This document shows positions 32,777 through 45,214 of a stretch of 64,000 nt of DNA, in pieces. The notes beneath the pieces were generated by a model that saw only the letters and a program-made list of their open reading frames with translations, was not told where the DNA came from and ran no database searches. Origin of the DNA: Plantago ovata (lineage: Eukaryota; Streptophyta; Magnoliopsida; Lamiales; Plantaginaceae); assembly GCA_028274465.1 (NCBI GenBank), contig CM051457.1, positions 50,066,362 to 50,130,361 on the forward strand. The letters are read 5' to 3'. Made by a program: the position numbers and the translations under genes. How positions within the stretch are numbered: position 1 is the stretch's first letter; every line of letters begins with the position of its first letter.

Positions 32777-34341
32777 TGTTGGTCCCTTTAAACAACAAGA
32801 AAAGACTAGAGGGGGGGGGGGTGAATAGTGTTTTCGAACTTTCGTCGTTTAAAAACTTTCTCAGCAAGGGCTTATTACTTTTCAGTAATGAGTTTGCTGA
32901 TACTTAACTTTCTCAGCAAGTACTAGTTACTTTTCAGTAACGAGTTTTACTGATACTTAAATTCAGAGAGCGGAAGTCTTTGTATAATAAGTGCTTTTTC
33001 AGTAAGTAATAGTTTCAGCAAGTGAGTAGAGTGACAGTGTACAGATAGATATGCTTTGCTGAAAACTAAATGCAGTAAAGTAAATCACACAAAAACTTTT
33101 ATAGTGGTATCTGAGAGTGGCGTAATCTCTCAACTAATCCACTTTGTCCTTTCTAGGACTGAATCCACTAAGATAAGTTTGAGGTTCCTTACAACACCTA
33201 TCTAGAGCGATTCGACAGAAACCAAAGCACACTTGCTTCGTTTCCAACCTAACTAGAGAACGAAACCTTGTTCTCCACCAAACATGGGACTTATAATCAG
33301 CAACACTATGCTTGATTAAGTTACCCCTGAATTTCACGCCTGAAAGGTTGTTTTTTTCAGTTAGAGAGATTTGGGATGAGATAACTTGATTATAACTTAT
33401 TCAGCTACAACAAGTAATCTAAGAAACAAAACTTTGAATACTTTGCAGTAAACAAGTTTGACTGTTTCTGGTGTCAAGACTTGTTCTTGTTCGAAAGAAA
33501 GAACACTTAACTAATTTCTTAGCCCTGAATGTTCTACTTCTTCACAAGTAGTTTTTTCAAGCTTTAAGTCTTGGAACGGATCAATGGCAGTGAAGAGTAT
33601 TGAAGAGTATGAGAGTGTAAGCACAAGTGAGAGTTTGATCACGTTGTTGACACACTTCAACTCTTTGCCGGATGACCTCTATTTATAGTGAATCAAGGGA
33701 GCCGTTTGAATTTCGAATTCTAAGGCTTTGTTCCTTAAGATGTCACTATTTTGCTTTTGTACTTTCCGCAGCGTCCTTTATTTGTCTTCTAGTCTTCATG
33801 TTCTTCGCATGCTTACTTTGCATTTAATGTTCATTTGAATGAAATTCAAATATGAACGTTGGAGCGCAAATGCAAGTAATTTCAGTAAGGAGGTCACATA
33901 TGTATTTCAGCAAGTGTTCAGTCTCAGTTTCAGCAAGCACAACCTACTCTGTCATTTAGATATTCACTTATGCAAGTTGTTGCTGAAGTTTCCACTTTCT
34001 GAGCAACATGTGCCTTTGTAGATACCATCTTAAAAAATCTTCTTTAGTCTTCAGTCTTCGAATTCTTCAAGTTTCTGAACGGTTCTAATGCTTCAATAGT
34101 TTGTTTGTGTAAATAAAGATCCGCAAATGCTTTAATAGGTTGTTTTTCTTTTGATAAAACAAGATACATCATAAGCGATTTAAAGTACCTAACTACTACC
34201 TAATCTAAGTCTTCAGCAAACGTTCCTCTTTTACAATGTCATTAAAATTCTAAATTCCTATGGACCTTAAGAGTACTAGTTACTGGACTTTCCTTAATTT
34301 AGCATGGTTAGTTGCCCATCAAAATTACAAGTTTCCTAACA
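32777..34341 (-). repeat. 5' LTR of element D
   Basis: 1565 bp; on the minus strand starts TGTTAGGAAAC and ends GGGACCAACA. TATAAATAG at 33679-33687 marks the promoter. A run of 11 G residues near 32811-32821 lies close to the LTR end. It is packed with TCAGCAA motifs (see findings). Confidence 0.88.
32855..32959. repeat. Imperfect 52-53 bp tandem duplication in LTR of D
   Basis: Two units starting ACTTTCTCAGCAAG and ending GATACTTAA (32855-32906 and 32907-32959). Each contains a TCAGCAA and a TCAGTAA. Confidence 0.85.
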
Positions 34342-34679
34342 CGGCGGTGCGCCCCGCACGGGCAGAACGCGGCCCGTGTGGAATTCCTCCTTTAAATCCT
34401 CGAATTCGGCCCCTTGCACGGTTTTGAGCTCCGAACTAGATCTCTTGGCCTTGAAACCCGTCTCGGCACTCCTTGCAAAACCACGGGTGATCTCGTTGCA
34501 CCAAAACATCATCGTTTCACCATGAATTACATCCAAAAATGCTTCCACCTAAAACCTGAAAAGAACAAAAGAAATGAAAACGTGACACTATTCTAACAAA
34601 ATGCACTAAAATGCATGCAAGAGGATAGGTAAATTGGTGAAAAAAGACTTGAATGATAGTGTAAAAAACACTGTCATCA
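34342..34679 (-). repeat. 3' LTR remnant of element E
   Basis: Shares the Athila LTR start on the minus strand (TGATGACAGTG, GTGACACTATTCTAA core). It is cut at its GC-rich promoter region by D. Confidence 0.8.
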
Positions 34680-36655
34680 AACTCCCCAAACCGAACCTTT
34701 GCTTGTCCTCAAGCAACTAGCTAGACTCTATGCAACCTACATGCAACACAAAGAGGAGTCTCATACCAAGCAAGAAGAAATAATCGATTGTATCTACCAA
34801 ATGCTTATGAACAAAGACCATACAAATAATAACATGGAAGTAGGTTGAAGAATGTCTCGATTGAACCTATACATATTTATATATGCATTTTGTTAAACAA
34901 GAGACTCTCTCGTAACATTCTCTACCTGGACCTGGTCAGTGACGACACAATGAAACATGTTAGAATACAATGGTTGCCCCGTGCCTATGAAACTGAGGGC
35001 TTACTACTGTTCACCAAGTTGAGACTTTCCCTCAAGAGAGGTCGAACCATTACTGGCTCTCATCAAACGAAGGAGGGTTCCCTAATAGACAACACACCCC
35101 TATTCTACCCAACTCTCAAAGCAAAGTCTATTCACCACTTCCTGAATGGCAGGACGAGGGTGGTCTAGAACATAAGACACAAAACAAAAGATAGAAAATA
35201 CAACTAGATTACGAACATTACAAAAGCTGAAAAATAATGCAACACTTGCTAAAACTGCTTTTGGCTTGCTTGGACCCTTCTTTTGCCTTTTTCTGTGTCT
35301 TATTCTTTTTTTCTTCTATTTCCTTTTTTTCTTTTTTTTCTTTTCCATATTCTGGAATTTTTTCCTTTTTTTTCTTTTTTTAGTGTATATAGCCAGCAGT
35401 AGCACAATGAAAGTACAATGAAAGTAAATAACAACGACCTCCCCAAACCTATTCGAAAGAATAGGTTGGAGCACAAACTCACAAGAAAAATAAAAAAAAA
35501 CTCAACTTGACTCACAAAGACAAAAAACAAGTCATAATGATAGTAACCCCCTCCCTAAACCTATTCTTTAGAATAGATTTCAAACAAAGGATCACACACC
35601 TCACTCTACCTCCTTCCTAGGCATTTAGCAATCTCAATAAGCAATGTGAAGACTTGTTGCCTCTTAGGTACATAATTACACGGGAATACAACCAAAGACT
35701 CTAACATGCAACATTTTATAATAAGGCCTTCATGAACCGCAGTAGAGAAAACACCACTTAGTGATGTCGGGACTACCAAGCTTAATTAGTGCACATGCAA
35801 ATATGACAAGCCAAGCGAGACAAACCTCAAACTATTCCATAGAGATGCAATGCATGGGCAATGGTCATAAACACTTAGTCTATACAATAAAAAATTTCAA
35901 AATTTTTTGCAATAAACTCCACACAAAAATCATGCAAGACTAACCTAAGGATGAATGCAAACTAAATCCTAGGAAAGCAGTAAACATGCAATGCAAAGGT
36001 TTTCACGAGTCATCATAAGCAAAATAAGTTATAAGAACACAGTGATAACCCCCCCCCCAAACCTGAACTTCGCCATTCGTCCCGAACGTCGAAAGTGGAC
36101 ATGAGGTAAGAGCTAGTCGTATACCTGTAACCTGTATTACTCAAGCAAACTCGTGAGAAACCAAAACGGGTGATAACAGGGGTAAAGAGGTTGATACGGT
36201 TGCATTCGGAGGTGATCTGCGGTGTCTGGGGTCAAAATCGGGCACCCGGGTCACTGGCGCCCTCAGGCGCACCGCCCCGTGTGGGGCGGTCCGCCTGGGA
36301 CGCCCAGGGGGCGCCCGAGTCACTGCCACTCCCGGGCGCACCTCCCTGGGTGTGGGGCGGTCCGCCTGGGAGTGGCAGAATACCCGGGCATTCTGCCCTT
36401 CCCGGGCGCACCGCCCCCGGGTTGGGGCGGTCCACCTGGGAGCGGCAGAAACCGCCCAGGCGGTCTGCTGCTCCCAGGCGCACCGCCCCGTGTGGGGCGG
36501 TCCGCCCGGGAGCTGCAGACTCCTGGGTCCTCTGGTTTTATGTCCGAATACGAAAAATATCAATCTTTTACCTATTTTATCACCTAAAACACACTTAAAT
36601 ACAAAGGAAAACTACTAAAGACTCAAAAAATAGAAAAACTACATGCTACGTACCT
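34680..36655 (-). other. 3' non-coding region of E
   Basis: No gene. Contains the PPT (34680-34697), purine tract (35303-35382 as pyrimidines), one AACCTATTC/GAATAGGTT repeat (35446-35467) and a decayed one near 35560, a GGTTTGGGG motif beside a C run near 36049-36064, and a dense block of GC palindromes at 36238-36510 (GGGGCGGTCCGCC type). Overlapping open frames across that block on both strands are products of its GC-rich repeats. Confidence 0.75.
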
Positions 36656-37535
36656 TCACGTGAAGGTGGGAGTGGTGAGGTCGAGATGATCAACCTCCAC
36701 TTGATCACTGGGAAGCTCGAAGTATGGTTTAACACGTTGCGCATTCACCTTGAAGGTGCATCCAGTTTTCGGGTCCAAGAGTTCTACAGCTCCGTAGGGA
36801 GCAACTTGGAGAATCTCGTATGGTCCATCCCATCGAGTACGGAGCTTCCCCGGAAATAAGCGAAGTCGGGAGTTGAACACTAAAGCTTTCTGGCCAGGGA
36901 TCAACTCTTTCCGCACAATGCCACGGTCGTGATAGTTCTTGGTTCGTTCCTTGTAAAGCTTGGAGTTCTCATAGGCACCGAGGCGTAATTCATCAAGCTC
37001 GTCGAGCTGCATCAACCTTTCTTCCCCAGCTTTTCCCAAATCAAGGTTGAGCTCCTTTATGGCCCAATAAGCTCGGTGCTCGAGCTCAACCTGAAGGTGG
37101 CATGCTTTCCCAAACACTAGTCTTTACGGTGTGGTGCCAATCACTGTTTTGTAGCTGGTTCTATATGCCCAAAGCGCATCATTCAGTTGTCCAGCCCAAT
37201 CCTTCCTGCTAGGCTTCACTACATGCTCAAGGATCTTCTTAATTTGTCGGTTGCTGACCTTTACTTGCCCAGAAGTTTGTGGATGATATGGTGTAGCAAC
37301 ATTATGAGTAACGCCGTACTTCTTTAGTAGTAAGGCAAAGGAACGGTTGACGAAGTGGGAACCTCCATCACTGATAATTGTTCTAGGAATTCCGAACCGG
37401 GAGAAGATCAACTCCTTCAGGAATTTTAAGACGACCGAAGCATCATTCTTCCTAGTGGGGACTGCCTCCACCCACTTAGTGACGTAATCCACTACGACTA
37501 GAATGTACTCATATCCCGAGCTTGATGGGAATGGT
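36656..37535 (-). pseudogene. Integrase of E, C-terminal part
   Basis: Continues the core split by F. It has [14 protein letters not shown] sequence, ISDGGSHF with the second catalytic Asp, and the C-terminal block [18 protein letters not shown] typical of Athila. The catalytic Glu is replaced by Lys ([10 protein letters not shown], near 37263) and a TAA replaces Tyr at 37124-37126. The product would be inactive even without F. Compare G, which keeps Glu but lost the C-terminal block. Confidence 0.88.
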
Positions 37536-39615
37536 TGTAAGAAAATACGGTCAGAGTTACCCCTAGGGTACGCAGCGGAATTTCAAAAAATTTCTTAACA
37601 TACAGGTTAATTGATTATGTATATGCCGTATATATGTAAACACGTCAATTAGAAGACTAACCTTACTTCCAAACCAGCTTCCGAGTCTTCGTAATAATCC
37701 GGTGTATCTTCTCATTCGCCGAAGTCGAAGATATCTGCAATACTCTGATTATCTGCAAGACAATAAGAGTTAGTTTCTAGCTCCTAGAACCTCAACCTTG
37801 GTATCCACGGATGAACAGCCTATCGGAAGAATGCTAGGATATTCTTTGTGTGACCAAGAAGACGGGGCGGCGATTCCTCCGGCAAGGTGGCGCGCGCGCG
37901 TGTGGTTTATAAAGGAGGGGAGAGCTTTTTATTTTCTCTAAGAAAACTGGGTATTGAACTGTGTGTAAAAATATATCCAAAGCTCTCTAATAGTCTACTA
38001 TATATAGTAGTCAATAGAAGCCTAAAGCATAAGCAACTAGACTTCGTAAAGGAATAAGAATCTAATACTTATTGCACTACGAAACCAATATCAAGTATAG
38101 ATTCATTCCCAATAAAATTAAAACTCAATCAGGAAAATCTAACTTATCCCTTGGACTTCTAATAGAGGAAGGAGTCGAACTCCTTCACCTACTCCACCTC
38201 CTGCGCGCGCGCGCTCACGTCCTACGGGAGATAGGTGGGTCCCAATTTTGGGACCCACTTATAGTTCTAAGGCAATTCAAACTCCAAGTAGATTTTGCCC
38301 AAGTGCATATATTAATTCTAAATTAACATACACTTTCAAATCAAACCTCTATTATATTTCTAAAATATAATCTTTAATTGTATTTACATAAAATACAATT
38401 AATTAGCCAATTCAATTAATAATTCCAAATCATTAATTGAGCCACCAAATATTATAATTAATTCCAAATCAATTATAATCCATCAATCACAATTAATTCC
38501 AAATTAATTGCGATTCCATCTTCAAGGATATTCTGATAAGCTGAATCACCACATAGTGTGACCCATAGGGCCTCATTGTATTAAGAAAGTCCTAGACTAG
38601 GCAAAATGGAATTCCTAGACGGTTCCATTTGCAATATTAATACATGAAGACGTTTGAGAGGTTTCTCAAAGAAAACCCTTTCGTTGCGAAGTCTGTTGCG
38701 CTCAACGCGGCGATGGTAACGTCCCTTCATCTGACTGACTCGAACACAATATATCAATGATGTGTTTATCCCAATAATACATCCATGAGCATCTCAGGGA
38801 GTTTCTTGGTCACTAAGATATACTTATGACCATCATAATATATCGATGCACTGGCCAGTGACTTTACCAACACAACTTTGAAGACTACGAGCAGTGCTCT
38901 CCTATGCTACACATGAGAGATGAATCCTTCACAGAAACACTTATCATCCCCATTTGTATGTAACCATAATCCTGGATCATGTCTTAGGTCAACTGCTTAT
39001 TCAGAGCTGACATCGACGGGTCCACCAAGGATATGGGGCAACAAATGTGATGATAAAGTCCTGTAAGTCCAAAGGACGACTGGCATCACTTCGACAACTT
39101 ACTGGTTCCCATAGACACTTCGGTGTAGAGTATACATCGATGGGAGTGTCCGGTGGGTACTTCCATTGTTCGATAATCCTTCTTCGAACAACTATGCGCA
39201 GTTATGGGAACGTTTCTCGATTGTCCAACAATCCGTTCCGTGGCCGTGGGATCGGCTCACACTTGCTCCAACAAGTATAACCTCCACGCATACTAATCTC
39301 ATTTGGTTCATTCAGACCCCTACATCCGAGATGAACCTCGAGTAGGGAGAGTTTGGGATAGATGATAACTCACATAGCTCCAACTATCTGTGTAATCGGT
39401 CATCTATCCGAGGGGACATGTTTAATATCAATACAGACAGAAATAAAGATATGACATGCTGCATGCCTGGTGTAATATAAATATGAAAGCGATACTCAAT
39501 AGTAAAATAACAAACATATATTATATTACGTTGACCTGTGTAATAGTACATATATGCCCTCTATAAGGGCTCCATGCCCTTAATAAGGACTGTCTCTAGG
39601 ACATATACACTATCA
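37536..39615 (-). mobile_element. Element F: solo LTR of a Ty1/copia element
   Basis: 2080 bp with TG...CA ends, flanked by ATGGT at 37531-37535 and 39616-39620; removing it restores the integrase frame region of E. No internal LTR pair, PBS or coding domain. Read on the minus strand it starts TGATAGTGTATATGTCCTAG, which resembles LTR starts of Angela/Tork-type copia elements. A TATA-like CTATATATAG lies near 37994-38003. A solo LTR is the best reading; a short non-coding element is possible. Confidence 0.8.
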
Positions 39616-39620
39616 ATGGT

Positions 39621-40402
39621 CCCATAAAATCTATTCCCCATACATCAAAAGGTTCTACTACGAGGTTTCCTTGCTGGGGCATTTCTTGGTTCTTGCCTAT
39701 ATTGCCCCCTCGCTGACATGGGTCACAGTTCTTCAGAAATTCTCTCGCATCTCGATGCAAGGACGACCAGAAAAATCCTGCTTGTAACACCTTACGGGTT
39801 GTTTTATCCCCACCGTAGTGTCCGCCGCACTGAAGCTCATGACAATGACTCAGTACACTTCGTTGTTCTCCCTGTGGAACACACCTCCTCAAGATTCCAT
39901 CAGCCCCTTCTCTAAGAAGGTTCAGATCATCCCATATGTAAAACCTGCACTGTTTTGCGAGTGCTCTCCTATCGGAGGCTGAGTAGTTAGTTGGGCAAAT
40001 GCCCGTAACCAAATAATTCACAATATCAGCATACCATGGCTCTTCATCTACTCTCATCAAGTGTTCATCGGGGAGATCCTCATAAACAGGAATTTCATCT
40101 ACGGGGATATTTGGAATTCTAGACAAGTGGTCAGCTATGTGATTCTCCTTACCAGCCCTATCCACTATAGTCAAATCAAAATCTTGTAAGAGTAAGACCC
40201 AACGGATTAATCTTGGCTTAGAATCTTGTTTAGCTATTAAGTGTCTTAAAGCAGCATGATCGGTGTGGACATTCACAGGGTGTCCTAACAAATAAGACCT
40301 AAACTTTTGTAAAGCGAAGACAACAGCTAAAAATTCTTTTTCAGTAGTTGTATAGTTAACTTGAGCTGAGTCTTGGGTTTTACTAACATAGTAAATCACA
40401 CG
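39621..40402 (-). pseudogene. RNase H and N-terminal integrase of E
   Basis: Begins at the G junction inside RNase H (VIYYVSKT), with [12 protein letters not shown] and ADHLSRIPN, then the integrase zinc-binding region ([13 protein letters not shown] ... CDPCQRGG) and the first catalytic motif WGIDFMGP just before F. No stop is seen in this piece. Everything upstream (RT, gag) is displaced to the right of the window by G. Confidence 0.88.
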
Positions 40403-41609
40403 TGAATGAGATTGTCAGACTCAATTAATCAAATAAATTTGTTTTTAGCCAAAGACAATTCACAACTACAACGAAAACCAATGCACGTAGTGTAGAAGTA
40501 AAATAATCTCGAGTGTCAATCTCTAAGGACTATAACTAGCTTTATCAAATTTAACTTAAACTATAAATCAGAAATCAAGCAAAGCACAGATTTTTCTTAT
40601 CAATATGATGGAAGTTAGTGATAGTATGGTCATTCAAAGCAACGGCTAATAATCATGCATGAAGTACTTGAAGTTTGTATAGAGATCTATGATCATGAAT
40701 TGTCCTACGTATTCCTTTCAATTCAACACTACGAAGATAGATGGCTTAGATAGATCAAAGAAATAAAACAATAAATCAAGTCTTAAACGCGCGAAGCCAC
40801 TCATGCATAATCAACAACCCCAGCTAAGAAATCACATACTATCACTAACGATAGATTTAGCTACTCATATTGCAATCAACAAGAATCAAAGCAAGATTGA
40901 ATGAAAACATGTTGAATGAAATAAATAAAAGCAGAAAAATCGTGAGATACAAGTTACCAACGAAGGTTGTCAATCTCCGATGAATTGCTAACTCACAAGC
41001 AAAAATCGAAAATCAAAGATGTCCAATCTCTATGCTAAAGCTTCCAAATCAATAAGAAAAAGTGTCTTCTATGCTAATAATTCCCCGAACAGGCTCTGGA
41101 GAATTTGTCTCTCAAAATAATGTGAAAAGGTCTGAAAAATATAGAAAAATAGGCAAACTATATATAATGTTCCGAAACCTCCCAGGCGAACCGCCCTAGG
41201 TGCCGGGCCGGGCGATTCGCCTAGTGTGGGGCGAATTGCCCCACGTCCCAGGCGGTTCGCCTGGGACATCCAGACTGGCAAGAGCGAGATTTTCGGTCTT
41301 CTTTTCCTTTTCGGACTCGGATTTGGCCTTCTAGTGACCTCTAAGCCTTGAAACTCGTCCCCTATGCCTCAAATCTCTCCCAGAACCTTCTAGATACACC
41401 ACGAATGTCCCGAAACACCAAAACTTCGACCTCTTCATCAATATTGCCCATAAACATACGTTTTTTTACATAAAACCTGAAAAATGCAAAGAAAAGGGAA
41501 ACATGACACTATTCTAATAAAATGCACTAAAATATAAGCTAAATCAACCTAGAGGATAGCTAAATTGGTGGAAAAGACTCGAATGAAAGTGTAAAATACA
41601 CGTTCATCA
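40403..41609 (-). repeat. 3' LTR of element G
   Basis: 1207 bp; plus-strand start TGAATGAGATTG, end ACGTTCATCA. Four degenerate GC palindromes at 41184-41270 precede a TATA-like stretch at about 41158-41166 (minus-strand sense). More diverged than the other Athila LTRs. Confidence 0.82.
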
Positions 41610-42359
41610 AACTCCCCAAACCTAACCTTTGCTAGTCCTCAAGCAACTAAGATAGACTCTAATGCAAAAAACCAATGCAACACACAAAATGGAGTCTCAT
41701 GCCAAATGAAATGAACTAATCTATTGAGTCTATCAAAAACTTATGAACCTTGACCATACAAATCATAACATGGATAGTGGTTGAAGAATGCCTCGATTGA
41801 CTCATACACATTCACATATGCACTATGTTAAACAAGATAGTCTTTCGTAACATTCTCTACCTGGACCTAGTCAGTGACGACGTAATGAAACATGTTAAAA
41901 TACGAATGGTTGTCCCGTGCCTATGAAACTGAGGACTTACTGCTGTTCACCAAGTTAAGACTTTCCCTCAAACAGGTCGAACCAATACTGGCTCTCATCA
42001 AATGAAGGAGGGTTCCCTAAAAGTTCACACTCCCCTATTCTACCCATCTCTCAAGCAAAGTCATAAACCAATCACCACTTCCTCAATGGCAGGACGAGGG
42101 TGGTCTAGAACAGATGACACTCAAACAAACAAACGACAAACTTTACAACTCGATTACGAACATTACAAGAATTGAAAAACGAGACAAACACTTTGCTAAA
42201 CTGCTTTTTGGCGTTGGACCCTTCTTTGCTTTTTTGGGGTCTTTTCTTTTTTTTTTTTCTTTTTTTTTCTTTTCCAGATTTTTTTTCTTTTTCCTGGAAT
42301 CTTTTCTTTTTTTCTTTTTTTCGATTTTTTCCTTTCTTTTTTTTGTTGTATAGCCAGCA
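41610..42359 (-). other. PPT and 3' non-coding region of G (first part)
   Basis: PPT at 41610-41627 and a purine tract (42241-42344 as pyrimidines). No gene. H enters directly after TATAGCCAGCAGTAGC. Confidence 0.75.
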
Positions 42360-42364
42360 GTAGC
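42360..42364. other. Target-site duplication of H, left copy
   Basis: GTAGC; repeated at 48766-48770 right of H. Confidence 0.93.
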
Positions 42365-43640
42365 TGATGAACGCGCTGGTGTCGTGTTCCAACGCGAACG
42401 AATCAAATAAATTTGTAATTAAGCCAAAGGCAATCCACAACTATAACGAAAACCGTAGTGTAGCAGTAGAATGACTCGAGTGTCGTTCTCTCAGGACTAT
42501 AACTAGCTTTATCTATTTAACAAGAGAATATACAACAGCACACAGATAGCAATAGGGGGTTTCTAGCAGATAATGGAGATTGGTGATAGTATGGTCCTTC
42601 TTAACATAACGGGTCGATAATCATGCATGAATTCCTCGGTCTTGCATAGAGATCTTTGAATCAATCTAGTGTCATGTTGCAAATATTAAGCACTACGAAG
42701 ATAATTGGTCTGACAAGTCAATCACGATTGTCCTAATGTGTTCCGTAATTATTCAACACTACGAAGATAATTGGTCTGATGGTCGACAAGTGTCCAATTG
42801 TGCATAATAATTAATACAACATACGAGAATTTTGGTTACAACTGATAAACGAAATAAAGCAATGACACGGAGTATAATGCGCGATATAGCCATTAGCATG
42901 ATTATCTTCCCTTCGCTAAGAATTCACATACTACCACCAATGATAAGTTTAGCTACTCATAATAGGCATGCAATCAACAGAAATCATAGAAGAAAACATA
43001 TTGAAAGATAAATAAAATAAGTAGATTAAACTGTAAGATACAAGTTACCGAAGGTTGTCAATCTCCGGATGATTGCGATCCTACGAGCTCCAAACCGCTA
43101 TGAAAAAGTATCCCCTAAGCTACGGAACTCCCAGGACAGGCCCCGGGAAGTTCCTACCTAAAACTATAGAGAGAGGTGAGAAAGTAGGTGTGGAAAGATA
43201 TGATTTTCGGAGAAAAACTGAGCACTATATATAGGCCCCGAAAAACTACGGGGCGGTTCGCCCCATGGTGCGGCGGTTCGCCCCCGAGTCTTTCTCGCGT
43301 AATTCCGCGTTTTCGACGCGTTTTTGGATTTCTTCACCTTTTCGGACTCGGTTTCTGACTTCTAGTAGCCTTCTAACCTCCAGATTCGGCCCCTAGACTT
43401 CAAATCCTATCCGGAAACCTTCAGATACTCCAAATAGGCTTCTGGAACACCAATTCCTTGTCAACTTCAATATAATTGCCCGGAAATCTTCGAATTTCAA
43501 CCAAAACCTGTAAAATAAAATCTAAAGAGAAACGTGACACTATTCTAATAAAATGTACTAAAATATAGCTAAATTAACATAGAGCATTGCTAAAATAGGT
43601 GAAAAAGACTCGAATGATAGTGTAAAATACACATTCATCA
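42365..43640 (-). repeat. 3' LTR of element H
   Basis: 1276 bp. Two GC palindromes at 43252-43285. About 98% identical to the 5' LTR by eye, apart from a 38-39 bp stretch missing there. Confidence 0.94.
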
Positions 43641-45214
43641 AACTCCCCAAGCCGAACCTTTGCTTGTCCTCAAGCAACTAAGCTAGACTCTAATACAAAA
43701 AACATGCAAGACATAAAATGGAGTCTCATGCCAATTAAAATGAACTAATCTACTGAATCTATCAAATAACATATGAACAAAAACCATATAAATCAAAGCA
43801 TGAATATAGGTTGAAGAATACCTCGATTGACTTATACACATCCACATAAGCACTTAAGTCAAGACAAGATAATCTCTCGTAACATTCTCTACCTGGACCT
43901 AGTCAGTGACGACGTAATGAAGCATGCTAAGATACGAATGGTTGCCCCGTGCCTATGAAATTGAGGACTTACTGCTGTTCCACCATGTTAAGACTTTTCC
44001 TCAAAAGAGGTCGAACCAGTACTGGCTCTCATCAAACGAAGGAGGGTTCCCTATAAAAGATAACACTCCCCTATTCTACCCATCTCTCAAGTAAAGTCTT
44101 AAGCTATTCACCACTTCCTGAATGGCAGGACGAGGGTGGTCTAGAACAGATGACACTCAAGACAAAAAAGATAAAAACACGATTACGAACATTACAAAAA
44201 TGGAAAAGACTCAACACTTTGCTAAACTGCTATTTGGCTTTCTTTTTTGGACCCTTCTTTGCTTTTTTGGGGTCTTTTCCTTTTTTTTTCTTTTTTTCTT
44301 TCCAGATTCTTTTTTCTTTTTCTTTTTCTTTTTTTCTGGAAATTTCCTTTCTTTTTTTTTTCGATTTTTCTAGCCAGCAGTAGCATAACAAAAAGAGAAA
44401 CAAAATGACTCACACGACTTCCCCAAACCTATTCGAAAGAATAGGTTGGAGCACAAAATTTACGGAAAAAGAAAAATAAACTCACGATACGAAAATGAAA
44501 AACAGAAACAAGTCTAATGATGGTGTAACCCCCTCCACAAACCTATTCGGAAGAATAGGATATAAACAAAGGATCACACAACCTCACACTACCTCCTTCC
44601 TAGGCATTTAGCAATCTCAAAGCATGGTGAAGACTTGTTGCCTCTTAGGTACATAATTACTCGGGAAACAACCATAAGACCCTAACATGCATCATCCTAT
44701 TATAAAGGCCTTCGTGAACCGCAGTAGAGAAAACACCACTAAGTGATGTCGAGACTACCAAGCTCAACTAAGTGCAATACATAAATGTGACAAGCCAAGC
44801 GAGAAAAACCTCAAACAAATTCATGTAGATGAAGCATACGATTAATGGCATAGTTAGTTGATCTACCCAACAAAAAGTCCAAAAAATTCGGCAATAAACT
44901 CCATATAAAACATGAAAAAACTATCCTAGGAAAGCAGTAAACGTGCAAATGCAAAAAATTTCACGAGTTTATCATAAGCAAGATAAGTATAGAGATAACC
45001 AGCGATAGCCTCCTCCCCAAACCTGAACGTCGTCGCTCGTCCCGAACGTCGAAAGTGGATCCGAGGTGAGAGCTAATGCTTGTATAAGTGACCTATAATA
45101 CTCAATCAAACTCGTGAGATAAAATCTAAAGCGGTAAAGAAAGCGATAAAAATTCCGGGTTGCCTCCCGGATAGCGTCATTGTTTAAAGTCTTTGACTCG
45201 ACTCCTGTCTGCGC
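43641..45214 (-). other. PPT and 3' non-coding region of H
   Basis: No gene. PPT at 43641-43658, purine tract 44272-44370 (as pyrimidines), two AACCTATTC/GAATAGGTT-type repeats near 44427-44448 and 44540-44560, a GGTTTGGGGA motif near 45014-45025 and the hairpin after gag-pro. Equivalent to 6643-8233 in B. Confidence 0.8.

Larger units (their letters stand above)
28103..34341 (-). mobile_element. Element D: Sirevirus-like Ty1/copia retrotransposon, truncated by A
   Basis: Minus-strand element with 5' LTR (32777-34341), tRNA-iMet PBS, and gag, protease, integrase and the first part of RT. A is inserted in RT, so the catalytic YVDD region, RNase H and 3' LTR lie left of the window. The lineage call rests on the order GAG-PR-INT-RT, the long gag with coiled coil, and motifs such as LWHKRTSHLNFKTLNKL. 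D itself is inserted in the 3' LTR of E (flank CGGCG at 34342-34346). Confidence 0.9.
34342..40402 (-). mobile_element. Element E: Athila element with RNase H-integrase (partial)
   Basis: The oldest layer visible. Minus strand; the 3' LTR is cut by D, the integrase is split by solo LTR F, and the RNase H start abuts LTR G. Integrase and RNase H are typical of Athila. The 5' half (LTR, gag, RT) is not in the window. No ORF2 is found between integrase and PPT. Confidence 0.85.

Noticed and set aside
32811-32821. G run as a possible sequencing error
   Set aside because: G runs near LTR ends occur in related copia elements; length may be uncertain but the feature is plausible.
36141-36618. Several open frames rich in Gly, Pro and Arg on both strands
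   Set aside because: They follow the GC-palindrome block of E; composition and mutual overlap mark them as artefacts.
38072-39280. Short open frames in F
   Set aside because: No recognisable domain; F behaves as a solo LTR.
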